The position numbers were made by a program, and so were the translations under genes. DNA of 64,000 nucleotides. Origin: Channa striata (lineage: Eukaryota > Chordata > Actinopteri > Anabantiformes > Channidae). This document shows, in pieces, positions 53,166-63,933 of this stretch (its first letter is position 1; every line of letters begins with the position of its first letter). Location of the stretch: the NCBI GenBank assembly GCA_033026295.1, contig CM065188.1:14662642-14726641 (forward strand), in the 5' to 3' direction. The notes under the pieces were generated by a model. The model worked only from the letters and a program-made list of their open reading frames with translations, was not told the origin of the DNA and did not search any database.

Positions 53166-54991
53166 TGCCCACGATGGAATGATGAAGCTACAAAAGAGCC
53201 AATATTAAAGAAGTATGTAAGAAAATTATATATATTAGTTAACAAATGCCGAATGATATCATTCAATAACTCAGAAAGTTTCATATTATAAAATGCTCTG
53301 TTGCAGTTTTTGACAAGCTGTGGTTCCAGATATGACTGTTTTGATTGTTTAGTAAGTCTGTTAGCCAATTTAACCACCAAGCATTTATCAGCCCATATTT
53401 ATGGTTCAGTAGGTGGTTTTCTACCTTCTAGATGTCAGACATCTGGTTGCTGAAGTAATTATTACAGAAAGCGACTGCAGAAGGTGACTGCAGACTCAGA
53501 CACAGTATGACTGGGGCCACTTCAAACTGACCGTGGATGTTTGTTTTCAGTATATTACTTCTTTCATAAGCCTGTTCCTGATGTTTTTGTGCCTAAATGA
53601 CCTAAATGAAAACTACTAAACCTACTAGTTAGTAGATGCTCATCTACTAGGCCTGATCCAGATTTGCAGCAGTAGAGTTTCACAGTACTGATGGTCAAAC
53701 AGACCCAGTTCCTCACCAGAAGTCATTACCTCAAAGCCTCAGTATATTATATGATAAGCCATCTAACCTTTTTCTTAGAAGTTGATAATTTAAAAAAATC
53801 TCCTGAACTGATTTTTTTTTTCTCTTTTAAACTCCATTTTTGCTCTTTCAGTGTAAAGAGGTTGAATTAAAACTTCCGCTCCTCAGTACTGTGTCAAACT
53901 CTCGACACTTTCTGCAAAGCAACCAACCGCCCACATTAATCTACACATTCGTGGTTCAGGGTTGGCAACCCGACAACTCAAAGCGCCAACGTGTTCGACG
54001 CCTTGTTTGTCATCTATCATTTAGTTTTCAAAAAAAAAAAAAACAAGCTCCGATATTTCAGTGGAACCCGACTTCATCCTTTGAAAGGTATGAACGCAGC
54101 TCGTTCTGTAACCGCTGCGGTGAATTGATTTTACATCATGGACTAGTGTCATTTAGGCCACAGGATGGGTCTCGCTATTCTCGGGGAGGATCGCATAGCC
54201 GTTCCTCCACGTTCTCAACCACTTTTCATCCACTTCACACAAGGTCAGTCCCAGAAGCTTTCAGCAGCACATCTGTATTCACCACATCTCTATTCACAGC
54301 AAACAAGCAACCTGCAGGCCACAGTGTCATCTGTCTGCTCCCACTTTACACGCGGCCTCTACCTCCTATTGCAACACCAACATTTGATTGCGCGCATGTC
54401 GTGAAATCTGTATTCTCGTTCTCAAACTGATTTCCTAGCCGTGGTGGGGAGCAGCTTTTGCCAGTTTGTTGTTGTTGCTTTTTTAATTAAAAAAAATAAT
54501 AAATGAGGCAACACGGAGGAGGAGAAGGTTATTTTACTCTCGGCTACGGCCTTGAAGGAGCAGGGATAGACATCGTGGAGAAAACTGTGTAAACGGAGAG
54601 ACGGAGGTGGGGGAGACAGATGGAAGGGTGGAGGGAAGGAGGTAGAAGCGGTGTGGGGACAGGAGGCTTGGATAAGAAGGGGGATGTGGGTCAGATTGGT
54701 TCAGTGTGTGCAGACTTCACAGGTACAAGGACACCGTATCCTTTCTAAACCCACACACACACACACACTCACACAATCAATAAAAGAAATTCAGCAACTT
54801 CAACCTCGGCACCACCTGAAGATAATTCCGGCCCTGCCTGTGCAGTCTTTCTCTGGCTTTAATCATCAACAACAACTTTAAAGCCGCTGACAATATGATT
54901 ATAAATTCTAAAATGAGGAATAAATGAAAGACGTCCATCACTGATCGAATCAAAGTGCACAGATGTGTGAGGAATTTCAATAAAGTACAAT
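53166..54991. other. Intergenic, downstream of mfng
   Basis: It holds the longest mixed-composition open frame of the window (53840-54430, plus strand), which I do not recognise. No promoter or splice evidence supports it. Confidence 0.5.
54751..54769 (+). repeat. (CA)n microsatellite
   Basis: About nine CA units lie just past the predicted mfng polyadenylation region. Confidence 0.9.
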
Positions 54992-54997
54992 TTTATT
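54992..54997 (-). terminator. mfng: Candidate polyadenylation signal of mfng
   Basis: Read on the minus strand this is AATAAA, the first such hexamer after the mfng stop codon. It would give a 3' UTR of about 350 nt. A TGTG-containing stretch lies further downstream. It is a positional prediction only. Confidence 0.45.
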
Positions 54998-55326
54998 TTT
55001 AGTAAAAAATACAGAATCTGCTTTGCTGCAAGTGCTTGAAATGTTTCTGCGTGTAGCATGAGGAAAAGGTCCCTCTTGCTACATGTTTGGAGTGAATTCA
55101 TATTTTCTTTACACTTTTAAAAGCACACGAGGTCTTGGTGTGATTGTCTTTCTCCAAACTTTTTCTTCTTCGTCTTCTTTTCCAGTTTTGGTATCTTCGT
55201 CTAATACTGTTCCAACAAACTGACCCATCAGTTTTCTCTGAATATTAGACAAATAAGTCACTCATCCTGCTGGATTATTAGTCTTGTTCCATTTGTTTCA
55301 GAAAGTATTTGTCTTCTATGAAGAGT

Positions 55327-55378
55327 TCATGGACACCAGCTGGTGAAAGGATACAGCAGGCAGTGGACGGTCTTAAAC
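55327..55378 (-). CDS. mfng: mfng last coding exon and stop codon
   Basis: This short exon lies 4.2 kb from the previous one. The acceptor is CTCCTGCAG (AG at 55379-55380), with a plausible branch site (gactaat) about 25 bases upstream. The first base completes AGG (Arg). Sixteen residues follow, FKTVHCLLYPFTSWCP, then TGA at 55327-55329. Mammalian Fringes read YPDTPWCP or YPDTDWCP here, so Phe replaces a usually conserved Asp. The protein stops right after WCP, a few residues earlier than human MFNG. The two cysteines of the C-terminal disulfide are kept. Correct phase and family match make this secure despite its size. Confidence 0.92.
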
Positions 55379-58300
55379 CTGCAGGAGGCAGAAATGACAT
55401 TAGTCATGTTAGAATAATTGATCCTCCATTTTCAATATATTTAGATATTTTTTTATATTTTGCATATCGCTTTTTTTGTGCTGTACACAAGCTCGGCTGA
55501 ACATATGAAAATATATTTAGTTATGTCATAGTTAAATCAGCAAAACAGTGATCAGTAAAGGGTTTAAAAATTTTCCATCATTTCCAGAAAAGCTGGGACA
55601 CTGAACTGTGAATTTGTTATGTGAATTATTACTACTAACAATGAACTATTTTTGTTTGGAAAAAGTAAAAAAAAAAAAACATTTGAAATGTATCAAGATG
55701 AAATTTTTTGTTAACGTATTTGCTCATTTTAAATTTGATGCCATTGATATGTTTAGCGAAAGTTAGGACAGCGGCAACTGAAAATTTCAAATGAACTAAA
55801 AAAACAACAGCTGATGGAACAAAGGAATGAGGTTAATTTTTAAACAGGTCAGTATCGTAATTGGCTATAAAAAAGAGCATCAGAAGGTGTGACGGAGCGA
55901 GCTTCATTACTTTGAAACGATGATGTGAAATTGCAAATACATTTTTTTCGTACGTAAATTTCCTTAAAGGATTCAGAGAATCCAGAGAAATGTGGGCCAG
56001 GCAGCACTACTTTTAAAAAACCACTGATTCTGTAGGGGCAATCAGTGCATGGGCTGAGCGATGCCCCTGAAAACCACCGTCAGCGAAAACGTTTGCCGCA
56101 TCCCCAAACGTTAAAAAAGTTTAAACTCCACAATGCAAAGAAACAACCATATATAAACAAGATCCAGAAACAGAGCCAGAATTTTTTTAGGAAATCATGG
56201 CTGCTGCATCCTTCATGCTGAAAGGACCATCCGATCATCTGATTGGTTATGAGTGCACCGTTCAACAGCCAACAACTGTGATGGACATTTAATTGCGAAG
56301 TTATCATGCCACCAAAATATGAAGTTATGATCTAAATTACCTTTTTAACTAATAAGGTAATTTTGATTTACCTAGAAAAGTGAGTTTTTGAAACTAAATG
56401 TTTTATTTCAAGATAAATGCCTATAGTTAAAAATCTCAGACCTACAGTTACTCATTCCTACATCCGCAAGTACAAGTCTCCTCATCCCTCTGACAGGTAA
56501 TAAAAGTAACAGAAAAGAATAACCCGGCTCCTCCTGTTAAGTCTATATATTATGTGGTGTACACAGTGGACCAGAGGGTCTGCCAGCTCACAGTGTTTGT
56601 GCAGAGGTCATTAATTTATCTGTGACTTTGTATTGTCCTCTATCAGCAGCCAGGACTGATACAGGCGATCGGCCACTGAAAAGGGAAGAGAGAGAAAGGC
56701 ACGGCAGCTAACGATAGTCACGCATGATAAAGCCATACTGTAATATTTGGGTTTTTTTAGGTTTTCGTGTATTTGTCATTTTTTTTTACCTCCAGCCAAG
56801 CTTGTTAAAAAAAAGTGGGAAGCAGACCAAAGAACAAGTAATTAGGCATTTTTTATGAATCCTGGAATAATTTTTTTAACCGTTCAAATAAAGAGTTTGT
56901 TTTTTGTTTTGTTTTTTTTGGCTATAAGTGAGAGGCCATTTTGTCTGGGTTAATTGCATGCACTGGTTTGTATTTTGTCTGCACTTCTTGTTAATAGCCT
57001 CAAGCCCAGTTTTTAATTTACCGTTGTAAGATATGCATTGTTTGTAATATTGCATTTGATTATTTACCCATAAGTAACATTTCCAAACAATTTATGTCTT
57101 TTTGTGGCAGCAAAAACACACGCAGATGCTAATTCTGCTCACTGTTTCAAAGACCAAACCCTTTTGGTATTTGGCTCCACTTTTTGGGACCAAATGTGTT
57201 TTCAGTATCTTCTCCACCATATTGGCAACATTTATAATCAAACCTATAATAATCAAAGTTTTGCATGTGAACTTTTGACCTTCTTCTTTGAGGCTGCAGC
57301 CATGTTGAACGTAGCTCTGTGCGACGCCACTGGATGGAAACAAATGGAAAGAGCTCAGTGTGGAGTGTTTGTGGTGAAATGTTCTTGCAGCTGAAGATGA
57401 GAATGACTGAGCGAGACAAGCACGTCCGTTGTTCTGTTGTGTTACATCGAATTGCTTTTATCTCTGACTCTACAGAGCGTCTGGGCTACAGGGGTGTCAC
57501 ATCTTCAGCCTGGATCACCTGAGAGCTAAAACTAAGTGCTGTGGATGTCTGGCCCACAGTAAACATGCATCTTTTATTGAATTGAACCTTTCATCTAATA
57601 TGTATCTTTAGCGGTTTAAGTGTTTGTCTACACATTTAAACATTCAAGATTTGTTGTGATTTAAGATTCTTAGGACAAAGACACACGCTGTAAAGAGTTT
57701 AAAGCCTTTGGAGACAAATTAGTGATTAATGATGCTGGGCCACAAGATTCAAAATACAGAAGCATCTAAGTTTGTTCGTTACAAAGTTATTTTTTCTTTA
57801 GAGAATCTCTACAACATTTTGTTCCATGTGATATGAAATACACATATCAGCCATAACATTCTAAACACTTGCCTAATATTGAGTTCGCCCCCCTTTTGCA
57901 GCCATCAAGGCCTGGACTCGACTAGGCCCCTAACTGAATGCAAGAGTCTTGATGTTCTGTAAATTTTGGAGTTGGGCCTCCATAGAACCGATTTGTTTTT
58001 TTAGCACGCCCCACAGATGCTCATTTGCACTGAGATCTGGAGAATTTAGTGTCCAGGGTAACACCTCAAACTCGTTGAATCATTTCTACGCTGTGGCCGG
58101 ATCCGTTACCCTGCTGAAAGAGGCCACTGCCGCCAAGGAACTGTTTCCAAGAAGGGGTGTGATTGGTCAGCAACAATCTTTAGGTGGGCTATGCAGCAAC
58201 TAACTGCAATGGACGTTGTTCTGACACCTTAATATCAAAACCTCCGTTAACATTTTCAGTTTTTTGGGCTACAGTAGATCGTCCGCCCAATGACCCCGTC

Positions 58301-61300
58301 ACCTGTTGACCTGTCTTCTTTCCGTGGACCGCTTTTAGTAGGTCTGACCACTTCAGAAAAGGAGCATGGAGACCCTGCAGACTGGGACCCTGCTTTGGAG
58401 TTGCTCTGAGCCAGGACTCTAACAATATGGTCCTTGTTAAATTTACTCATGTTCTTTTGGTTGCCCATGTTTTCTGCTTCTGACACATCAACTTCAGGAA
58501 CAAAATGTTCACTTGCCATCTAATTTGGCAATTCCAGGTGCCATTTTTATTAGATAATACAAGTAGTTCACTTCATCTGTCAGTTGTCATATTGTTGTGG
58601 CTGATCAGCGAAGAGTATAACCAGGGTCCTACTGAATAATTTAATTTCAGTGAATCATGGGGGGTTTGAACGCCGCTAAATCCAATTATCCCTGCATTAA
58701 TGGAAAAAGTATCTTAGAAGCTATTGGCAAATGTATAATAATTAAGTAATACATTTTTACAGCCTTTATGACCAGCCTTTTAAGACTTTTGCCTTTTGAA
58801 AATGAGGTAAAATGTCAGACTCAGTACAAAATGCCTCTCAAAATGAAATTATGAGAGGTGCAGAAAGGATGTTTGTGTTTTTAATTGTATAAAATGTTGT
58901 GCGCTCAGCATAAACTTCTTTACAAACAATTTCTTCAGGTTGATAAGCTTATGGGCTGTAGTGATGGTTGTAGCCTCTAGGTGGAGCAGTTTACAGGATC
59001 TGGCTGCGTCGTGTTCTGGCTCCGTAGCAGCTGCCTTGAGACAATCAGCTGCCAATGCATCCTGTGTGTGTTGTGTGTGTGTGTGTGTTCAATCGTAACT
59101 TGCCAGGTCTATTTTTGCCAGAACAGCTCACGACTCTAAAGGGTTGGGTGTTTTCTTCCAAATGTAAAAATGTAAATGTGCATGCCTCCAATTGTTGATA
59201 AAACACATGGTTATGACTGAGCTGAAAGGCAGCCAGGATGCAACACAGTCAAATGCCTTCACGACCGACCTAACGTTCAGCATAAGGGACTAGATCTTAG
59301 TCTTGTTTAAAGCTTAGCAAATAGTTTAAAGTGCTCCATTAACATTTTTACGTATAGCTTTGTAACAAAGACGTTTATAACCTAAATTCCAAAACTGATG
59401 TGATGTGACAGGGAGTTCACAGTTGTCATAGCGCTGCTGACAGAGGGTTGAGCTGTTATCAAAGACACCGCGCACACTGATGTGGGCAAAGGCATGTTGC
59501 TCGCGTCTCCTGATTTATGAGGTTTGAATGGAGTGAAAGACAGACCTGGAGGGGTCGTCCTCCTTGGAGAAGATTCCCTTCACCTCAATGCTGTTCATCT
59601 TGTTCTCAAACATCCCATAACTCAGTGTCACCTGCAAGGGGAGAAGACACACACAAACCCGCACAGCGGTTAGAAGGAATGCCTCCGCTTGTGTACACCT
59701 CTGTGTCACTTGTCATTTCACTACCTGGTGTGCTATGCTTCTTTGCCGGATGAGCAGCAGGTTTTCCAGGTGGGAGTGGAATAAAGGACAGTGAACCATT
59801 GAGATACCCAATCTCTTCTCAACAATAAAGCCCACCGTACAGTCGTCAGGGAGACGGATGGTTGCAGACGTCTGTTCAAAGCGTGAGCCACTGGAACACA
59901 CACAAACACAAACCCGTGTTGGACAAAATACAGCCTGCTATAGCCACAGATCCGTTATGTTCTTTGCTGGTTACGAGGGGAGAAATGTTCAGGAAGTAAA
60001 ACTAGAAGCTTCCTAACTTTTAATCTAAAAGGATAATGTTCATGATTTAACATGTTTTGGCCAGTAACTACTTACTGCGTGCATTTTACTGCTGACCTTT
60101 TCCAAGGAACACCGTAAATTTTTAGATTGATTCCCTACCTTCTGGCCCCGGGCAGCCATTAGTCTCACTTCTTTGAGAGCAGTATAAATATAAACTTGCA
60201 GGGACCTGAACCTTACATTAGATTGGTGATTTGTCACTGTGAACATTTTAGTCAGCTTTATTTTTTTCTTCAGTGTTATGCTGGTGATTAATGTATTTGA
60301 AGAGACAGAGGGCGTTTCGAAAGCAGTACCATTTAATTGTTTGCTTGGAAGTTAGACTACAGGACTTATGATGCTGAAAAACAAAAATCTTCAATGCAGG
60401 ATACTGTGAAATTCACCGAACATCTGTATTCTTATTGTGTTTTTATGCTCTGGTTGTTTTTTCTGCCATGCCTCTCACATGTCAAATCATCCACCCTTTA
60501 GACTCCAGTATCACATCCGGGTCACACGGTCGCCGCCTTCACAGCTCTAAACAAATTTTTGATCTGATTCTCTGTAGAGATCCTTTTGCTGAGAACTGCT
60601 TTTGTAGGGTCCCTCAGGGCTCAGTGCTCAGCCCAAATTTATTCTCAATCCACATGCCAGCTTTCTTCTTGTCCACCCTTATGCAGATGATACTCAAATT
60701 AACCTTATAGGTTAATTTGATATCTGAAAACCTTTTGACCGGTATAGATACTGAAAACACCCCAGGTCATGAGGAAATTTGGTTTATTAGACCTAATTAG
60801 TAGATTAGCAACTTTGGCTTCATATAAAGCATCAGATACATGTAGGTATATTTAATTGTAAAGTCCAGAATCTCAAAGGTCCATCCTGGCCATGATAAAA
60901 TGGGAAACTGTAACTCACTTCTCTCTGTCGGTACCAAAAAGAAAACTCTCTCAAACTATAATTAGCTGCTAGGGTGTCATAAGGTGCCAAAAAAAAGCGC
61001 ACAACCCAACTATTATATCTTAATAACAATGTTATCATATTATAATCTTTAACAATTGCCACTTAGTTTCTGGATTGATTTCAGAATTGTACTTTTTACT
61101 TATAAAGCCAAGGTTGAACTGACTCAGTGCTACATGTACCAAAAACTTGGTTCATGCAGTCAATCTACACTTGTACATAATTATATTATGAACCACTGGA
61201 ATATTTAGCAAAACAGCAAATTGCTGCAAATATATATTAAAATATCATTAAGCAGTTTTAACTATCTGACTCATCTCCCTATTTGCACTTTTTTTAGAGA

Positions 61301-63933
61301 TAAAAAAACACACACATGCCAACAGGATATAATCTGAATACCTGGCCCAGGGAGCCATCTTCTCCGCCAGCGGACGACTTAGACAAAATCCTGCGCCCCC
61401 CGTAGCAAACCAGAACCGCACTTCCCTCTAAGTGAAAACACAAACAGAGATAATTACACAAGTTGATCAGTTTCATCAGTCATACACTATCTGGCATAAA
61501 TCTTTGACAGTTTCCACAATGAGGCTATGTCAGAAAACTGTTGTCTTTACAACGGCAAAAAAAAAAAACTTGCAGTAAAGATGTTCTTTCCTCTGGATTT
61601 CTTATCTATTCCACACATTAAGTCTTCGGGTGTGTGTTTTTATATACGTGTGTACACTAGAAACCATACGACACTGCATTTGTATTACTAACACAAAATA
61701 ATAAAGTGCAGTTCTTTCCCTGTCTTCTCTGGTTTATCACCTGATGTAAGAATTGTTCAGTCTTTTCAAAACCAAATTGCTCTAAATTGCACGTCTTTAT
61801 CAGCTAATGCTTCCATTTCTAAAGGAGATCTATACATATAAGAAAACGGATATTCCTGCTGTTTCTATTTTAATCACAGCACCCAATTGCACTACAAATA
61901 CGTGGATTTAACGTGTATTTTATCCTTTAGTTTTGTGTCTATTTTTCTTACGTCTGTTGCAATTCTTTTTCTTAGTCTTTTCCCACTTTTTCTTTCGTTT
62001 TCCGCTTTCTTTGCAATTTATTTTGTTTACTTCCGCTTCATCCATTATTTCTATAGTGTCTTAATTGTCCTTTTTTTATTTCTATCTATTTTCCTTCCCT
62101 TCTATTTGTTTCCCTTTTTTTTAACCTTTTTCATAATTTGCTTTATTGTCGTCTTAAGCGCAGCTTTATTTGTGTTCATTGCCTTTGTTCCTGACATTTC
62201 TCCTTTTATAACATTCTTTCCATTGGCTGTGTGTTTTTGAATTCTTCTTTTTTGTCGTTTTTTTCTGTTAAAATCCTTTCGTACCCTTTGATTTTATTTT
62301 CTCCTGCCCTCCTGTTCTGTGCTTCTCAATAGCGACAGGAAATCGAAAAAGATAGGCAGGGAGATGTGGGAAAACGAAAGTGGGAGGCGGAGAGGAGCCT
62401 GACATTCGTTTTTGTTTTCCCCATTATCCAGCCAACCTCAGCAAAGCATGGAAATGATGAGAAAAGTGCGAGAAGTTAGAGAGAGCGAACAGTCAGAAAT
62501 GGAAGAGGAAGAAAACAAGTGAGGAAGTGTTAGTTGAAGATCTATTTTTCTGTGTAAATAGGTGCAATCAGAGCAGAGAATGTAACATTGAGATGATGGA
62601 GAGAGTCATTCAGGAGATGAGCGAGACAGATTGAAAAGTGCCGCGAGAAAGGAGGGAGAGGGCGGGAGGATGATGTGCTGCACAGAGAGCTTGTGGGAAT
62701 CAGGATGCACCGTAACTCAATGGGAAGATTAACCCCACTGTAAAGAATGTAAATTCAGTGACAAACACATGAATAAGCTGCATATGTTTTCTGCAGTTTA
62801 AGAACCACCAACCCCTAAATATCCGTCTCTAGGTTCGGAGAAGAAAAACTCTTGTCTCTTGTTGTCTTGTTTCATTGTTCTTGGTGGACTGGTAGATCCA
62901 TTGAAATTAACAAACTGACAACAGACACTGATGGGACATAACATAACTGTGATGTAGATGCAATTTTGAGTTATCACATTACGTTATAGACACATACTGT
63001 AAATAGCTGTAATGGAATATTGAGCAATTTTGTACTTCTACTTCTAATGTTCAAATATTTCTTTCATGCACAAAAATAACAGCGATGGAAATGTTGTGGT
63101 GTCTGTGTGGTGGGTTGGAAGAAAGAAGTAATCAGTGAAGAGAGGGAAGAAGGAAACAATTCAAGATGGATGAAGAGATAAATATTGTCGGAAAGCAACA
63201 CAGCTAGAAAAAATAAATCTGTGTAGCCATGTTGGCGACAGTAATGTATGTCATGGGGGTCACACCTGCCCTAAAGAATTATGGGTCCACATAAATTAAG
63301 TTCAATTCAATCAGGGTTTCAGGTGCAAAGGCTTTCTTTCAACTCTGCAGAGAAAAAAATCTTTGGAGAAAGACTGAGGATGTAACCTTTGAATATTAGT
63401 AGTATATACTGTAGTCAGAACAGCTGAATTACAACATGCCATCTTTATCTTTTATAGATTATATTTTTACGCTTGACTTTCTGTCGATACACAGCAGTGC
63501 ATCGTCTGCATATAACTTTACTCACTTTTTTACCCATTTTGCAAGTGTAATAAATGTGTTTATTTTGAACCCAAATAGACTAATGTTTCCAACAGGGATC
63601 ACACTTAACAACATTCCTCAGGAAGTGTTTTACAGTTAAAAACAATCTCATGTCATGATGCAAACCGTGACGCCAGCATGTACTTGGCACGTGTGCAGCT
63701 CCCGTGTGAAAACACGATGGATTTGCCACCTAAAAGCTCATATGCTGAGTTTACTCAAAGAGATGCTTTAGTTTGGTACCGTTTTGTTGCCCTCGAGCAG
63801 CTCGTGAGCAGTGATGGGCTTGTCCAGGCTTGGTTTGCCCACATAGATGTCACTTTCCGGGGGGAACGCTGAGAGCAAGGAGAGCAGGGCCTCCGGGTTC
63901 ACATAGTTATCATCATCCACGTGGCAAAACCAC
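55327..63933 (-). CDS. mfng: Manic fringe-like O-fucosylpeptide 3-beta-N-acetylglucosaminyltransferase, last five coding exons (5' end outside window)
   Basis: Fringe enzymes are Golgi type II membrane glycosyltransferases. They add GlcNAc in beta-1,3 linkage to O-fucose on EGF repeats of Notch and so tune ligand choice. Five exons join without a frame break: 63780-63933, 61342-61427, 59725-59890, 59546-59631 and 55327-55378 (544 nt, 180 residues plus stop). Visible family marks are the Mn-binding DDD of HVDDDNYV, the FWFATGGAGFC segment, RLPDDCT with the proposed catalytic Asp, LFHSHLE, VTLSYG and a C-terminal HCLLYP..WCP. From memory of the family, the YVNP-ALL and APWASGSRF stretches and the NKT sequon before the FWFATGG segment fit MFNG better than LFNG or RFNG. 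Human MFNG has about 321 residues, so roughly 140 N-terminal residues, including the membrane anchor, should lie to the right of the window. All introns are GT-AG. Family assignment is near certain; the manic paralogue is likely. Confidence 0.93.
55571..56290 (+). mobile_element. Decayed Tc1/mariner-superfamily transposon fragment
   Basis: The sequence resembles a dispersed teleost DNA transposon. There is an inverted-repeat-like start (TTTTCCATCATTTCCAGAAA), then spaced landmarks of its body (GGCTATAAAAAAGAGCATCAG near 55863, AAAGGATTCAGAGAATCC near 55967, ATCAGTGCATGGGCTGA near 56040, AAGGACCATCC near 56221). Transposase coding is on the plus strand but broken by deletions and stops. The right end with its inverted repeat is missing. 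Family identity is from memory. It lies in the mfng last intron, only about 200 bp from the final exon. Confidence 0.7.
57844..58606 (-). mobile_element. Internally deleted Tc1-like DNA transposon
   Basis: The ends form diverged terminal inverted repeats: TATCAGCCATAACATT on the left and, inverted, GATCAGCCACAACAAT on the right. Between them is the start and end of a Tc1-type transposase gene on the minus strand, with the middle missing. The element is about 760 bp, against roughly 1.3-1.6 kb for complete Tc1 elements. It sits in the last mfng intron, in the same orientation as the gene. Confidence 0.85.
57890..58468 (-). pseudogene. Tc1 transposase pseudogene
   Basis: The relic begins with MGNQKNMSKFNKDHIVRVL at 58468, the usual start of this transposase and its first DNA-binding helix-turn-helix. 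The frame then runs to about 58256. After a large deletion, sequence resembling the C-terminal part (ASFSRVT, then LNSPDLSANEHLWGVL) continues in other frames to near 57900. Most of the catalytic DDE core is gone and stops are present, so no active enzyme can be made. Confidence 0.82.
58607..59545. other. mfng intron sequence without recognised genes
   Basis: Apart from a (TG)n tract at 59063-59089, nothing recognisable was found here. The stretch is ordinary AT-rich intron between the Tc1 relic and the VTLSYG exon. Confidence 0.6.
59063..59089 (+). repeat. (TG)n microsatellite in mfng intron
   Basis: It is an interrupted TG run. Confidence 0.92.
59546..59631 (-). CDS. mfng: mfng exon with the VTLSYG motif
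   Basis: This 86-nt exon follows a short 93-bp intron (59632-59724). The acceptor AG is at 59632-59633 and the donor GT at 59545-59544. It encodes VTLSYGMFENK through SKEDDPS plus two bases of an arginine codon that the last exon completes. The sequence matches the Fringe segment just before the C-terminal disulfide loop. Confidence 0.95.
59632..59724 (-). other. mfng: mfng short intron
   Basis: This is a 93-bp GT-AG intron between the LPDDCT and VTLSYG exons, with a short interrupted GT-rich run on the minus strand. It contains no other feature. Confidence 0.9.
59725..59890 (-). CDS. mfng: mfng exon with the LPDDCT catalytic-loop motif
   Basis: The exon is 166 nt. The acceptor AG is at 59891-59892 and the donor GT at 59724-59723. 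The first base completes the serine codon from the previous exon, giving WASGSRF. RLPDDCTVGFI contains the aspartate proposed as catalytic base in mouse Mfng; counting from the DDD motif, the second Asp of LPDDC falls at that position. LFHSHLENL follows. The exon ends on a codon boundary after IAHQ. Confidence 0.95.
60470..61160 (+). mobile_element. L2/Rex1-like LINE reverse-transcriptase relic in an mfng intron
   Basis: The plus strand encodes broken pieces of a non-LTR reverse transcriptase in the expected order. VPQGSVLSPNLFSIHM is at about 60607-60655. It is followed, in another frame, by YADDTQIN at about 60679-60702, which carries the catalytic YADD. NCNSLLSVG, a version of the usual YCNSLL, is near 60908. 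WIDFRIVLFTYKA is near 61072-61110. Several frameshifts and stops mean it is dead. It lies antisense to mfng between the exons at 59890 and 61342, and the ends are not defined. Confidence 0.85.
61342..61427 (-). CDS. mfng: mfng exon with the FWFATGGAGFC core
   Basis: This 86-nt exon starts in frame after an AG at 61428-61429 and encodes 28 residues, REVRFWFATGGAGFC through KMAPWA. It ends with two bases of a serine codon before the GT at 61341-61340. The glycine-rich GGAGFC and the LAEKMAPWA helix are hallmarks of Fringe proteins. Confidence 0.95.
61430..63777. other. mfng intron, no other genes recognised
   Basis: This 2.35-kb intron holds a pyrimidine-rich block on the plus strand (61890-62330). 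That block makes a spurious hydrophobic frame rich in Phe, Leu and Ile. A purine-rich stretch follows at 62335-62680. No coding similarity was seen. Confidence 0.65.
63780..63933 (-). CDS. mfng: mfng exon with the DDD metal-binding motif
   Basis: This is the first mfng coding exon inside the window. The acceptor AG is at 63934-63935 after a pyrimidine tract, and the donor GT is at 63779-63778. The exon opens with the third base of a split codon, then encodes 51 residues from WFCHVDDDNY to LLEGNKT and ends on a codon boundary. The DDD triplet binds the Mn-UDP-sugar in this family. GKPSLDKPI matches the conserved stretch after it. NKT is an N-glycosylation sequon at the place where mammalian MFNG has NRT (recalled, not searched). 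Confidence 0.95.

Noticed and set aside
61887..62240. A 117-codon frame resembling a multi-span membrane protein
   Set aside because: It is compositional, from a pyrimidine-rich block in an mfng intron and antisense to that gene.
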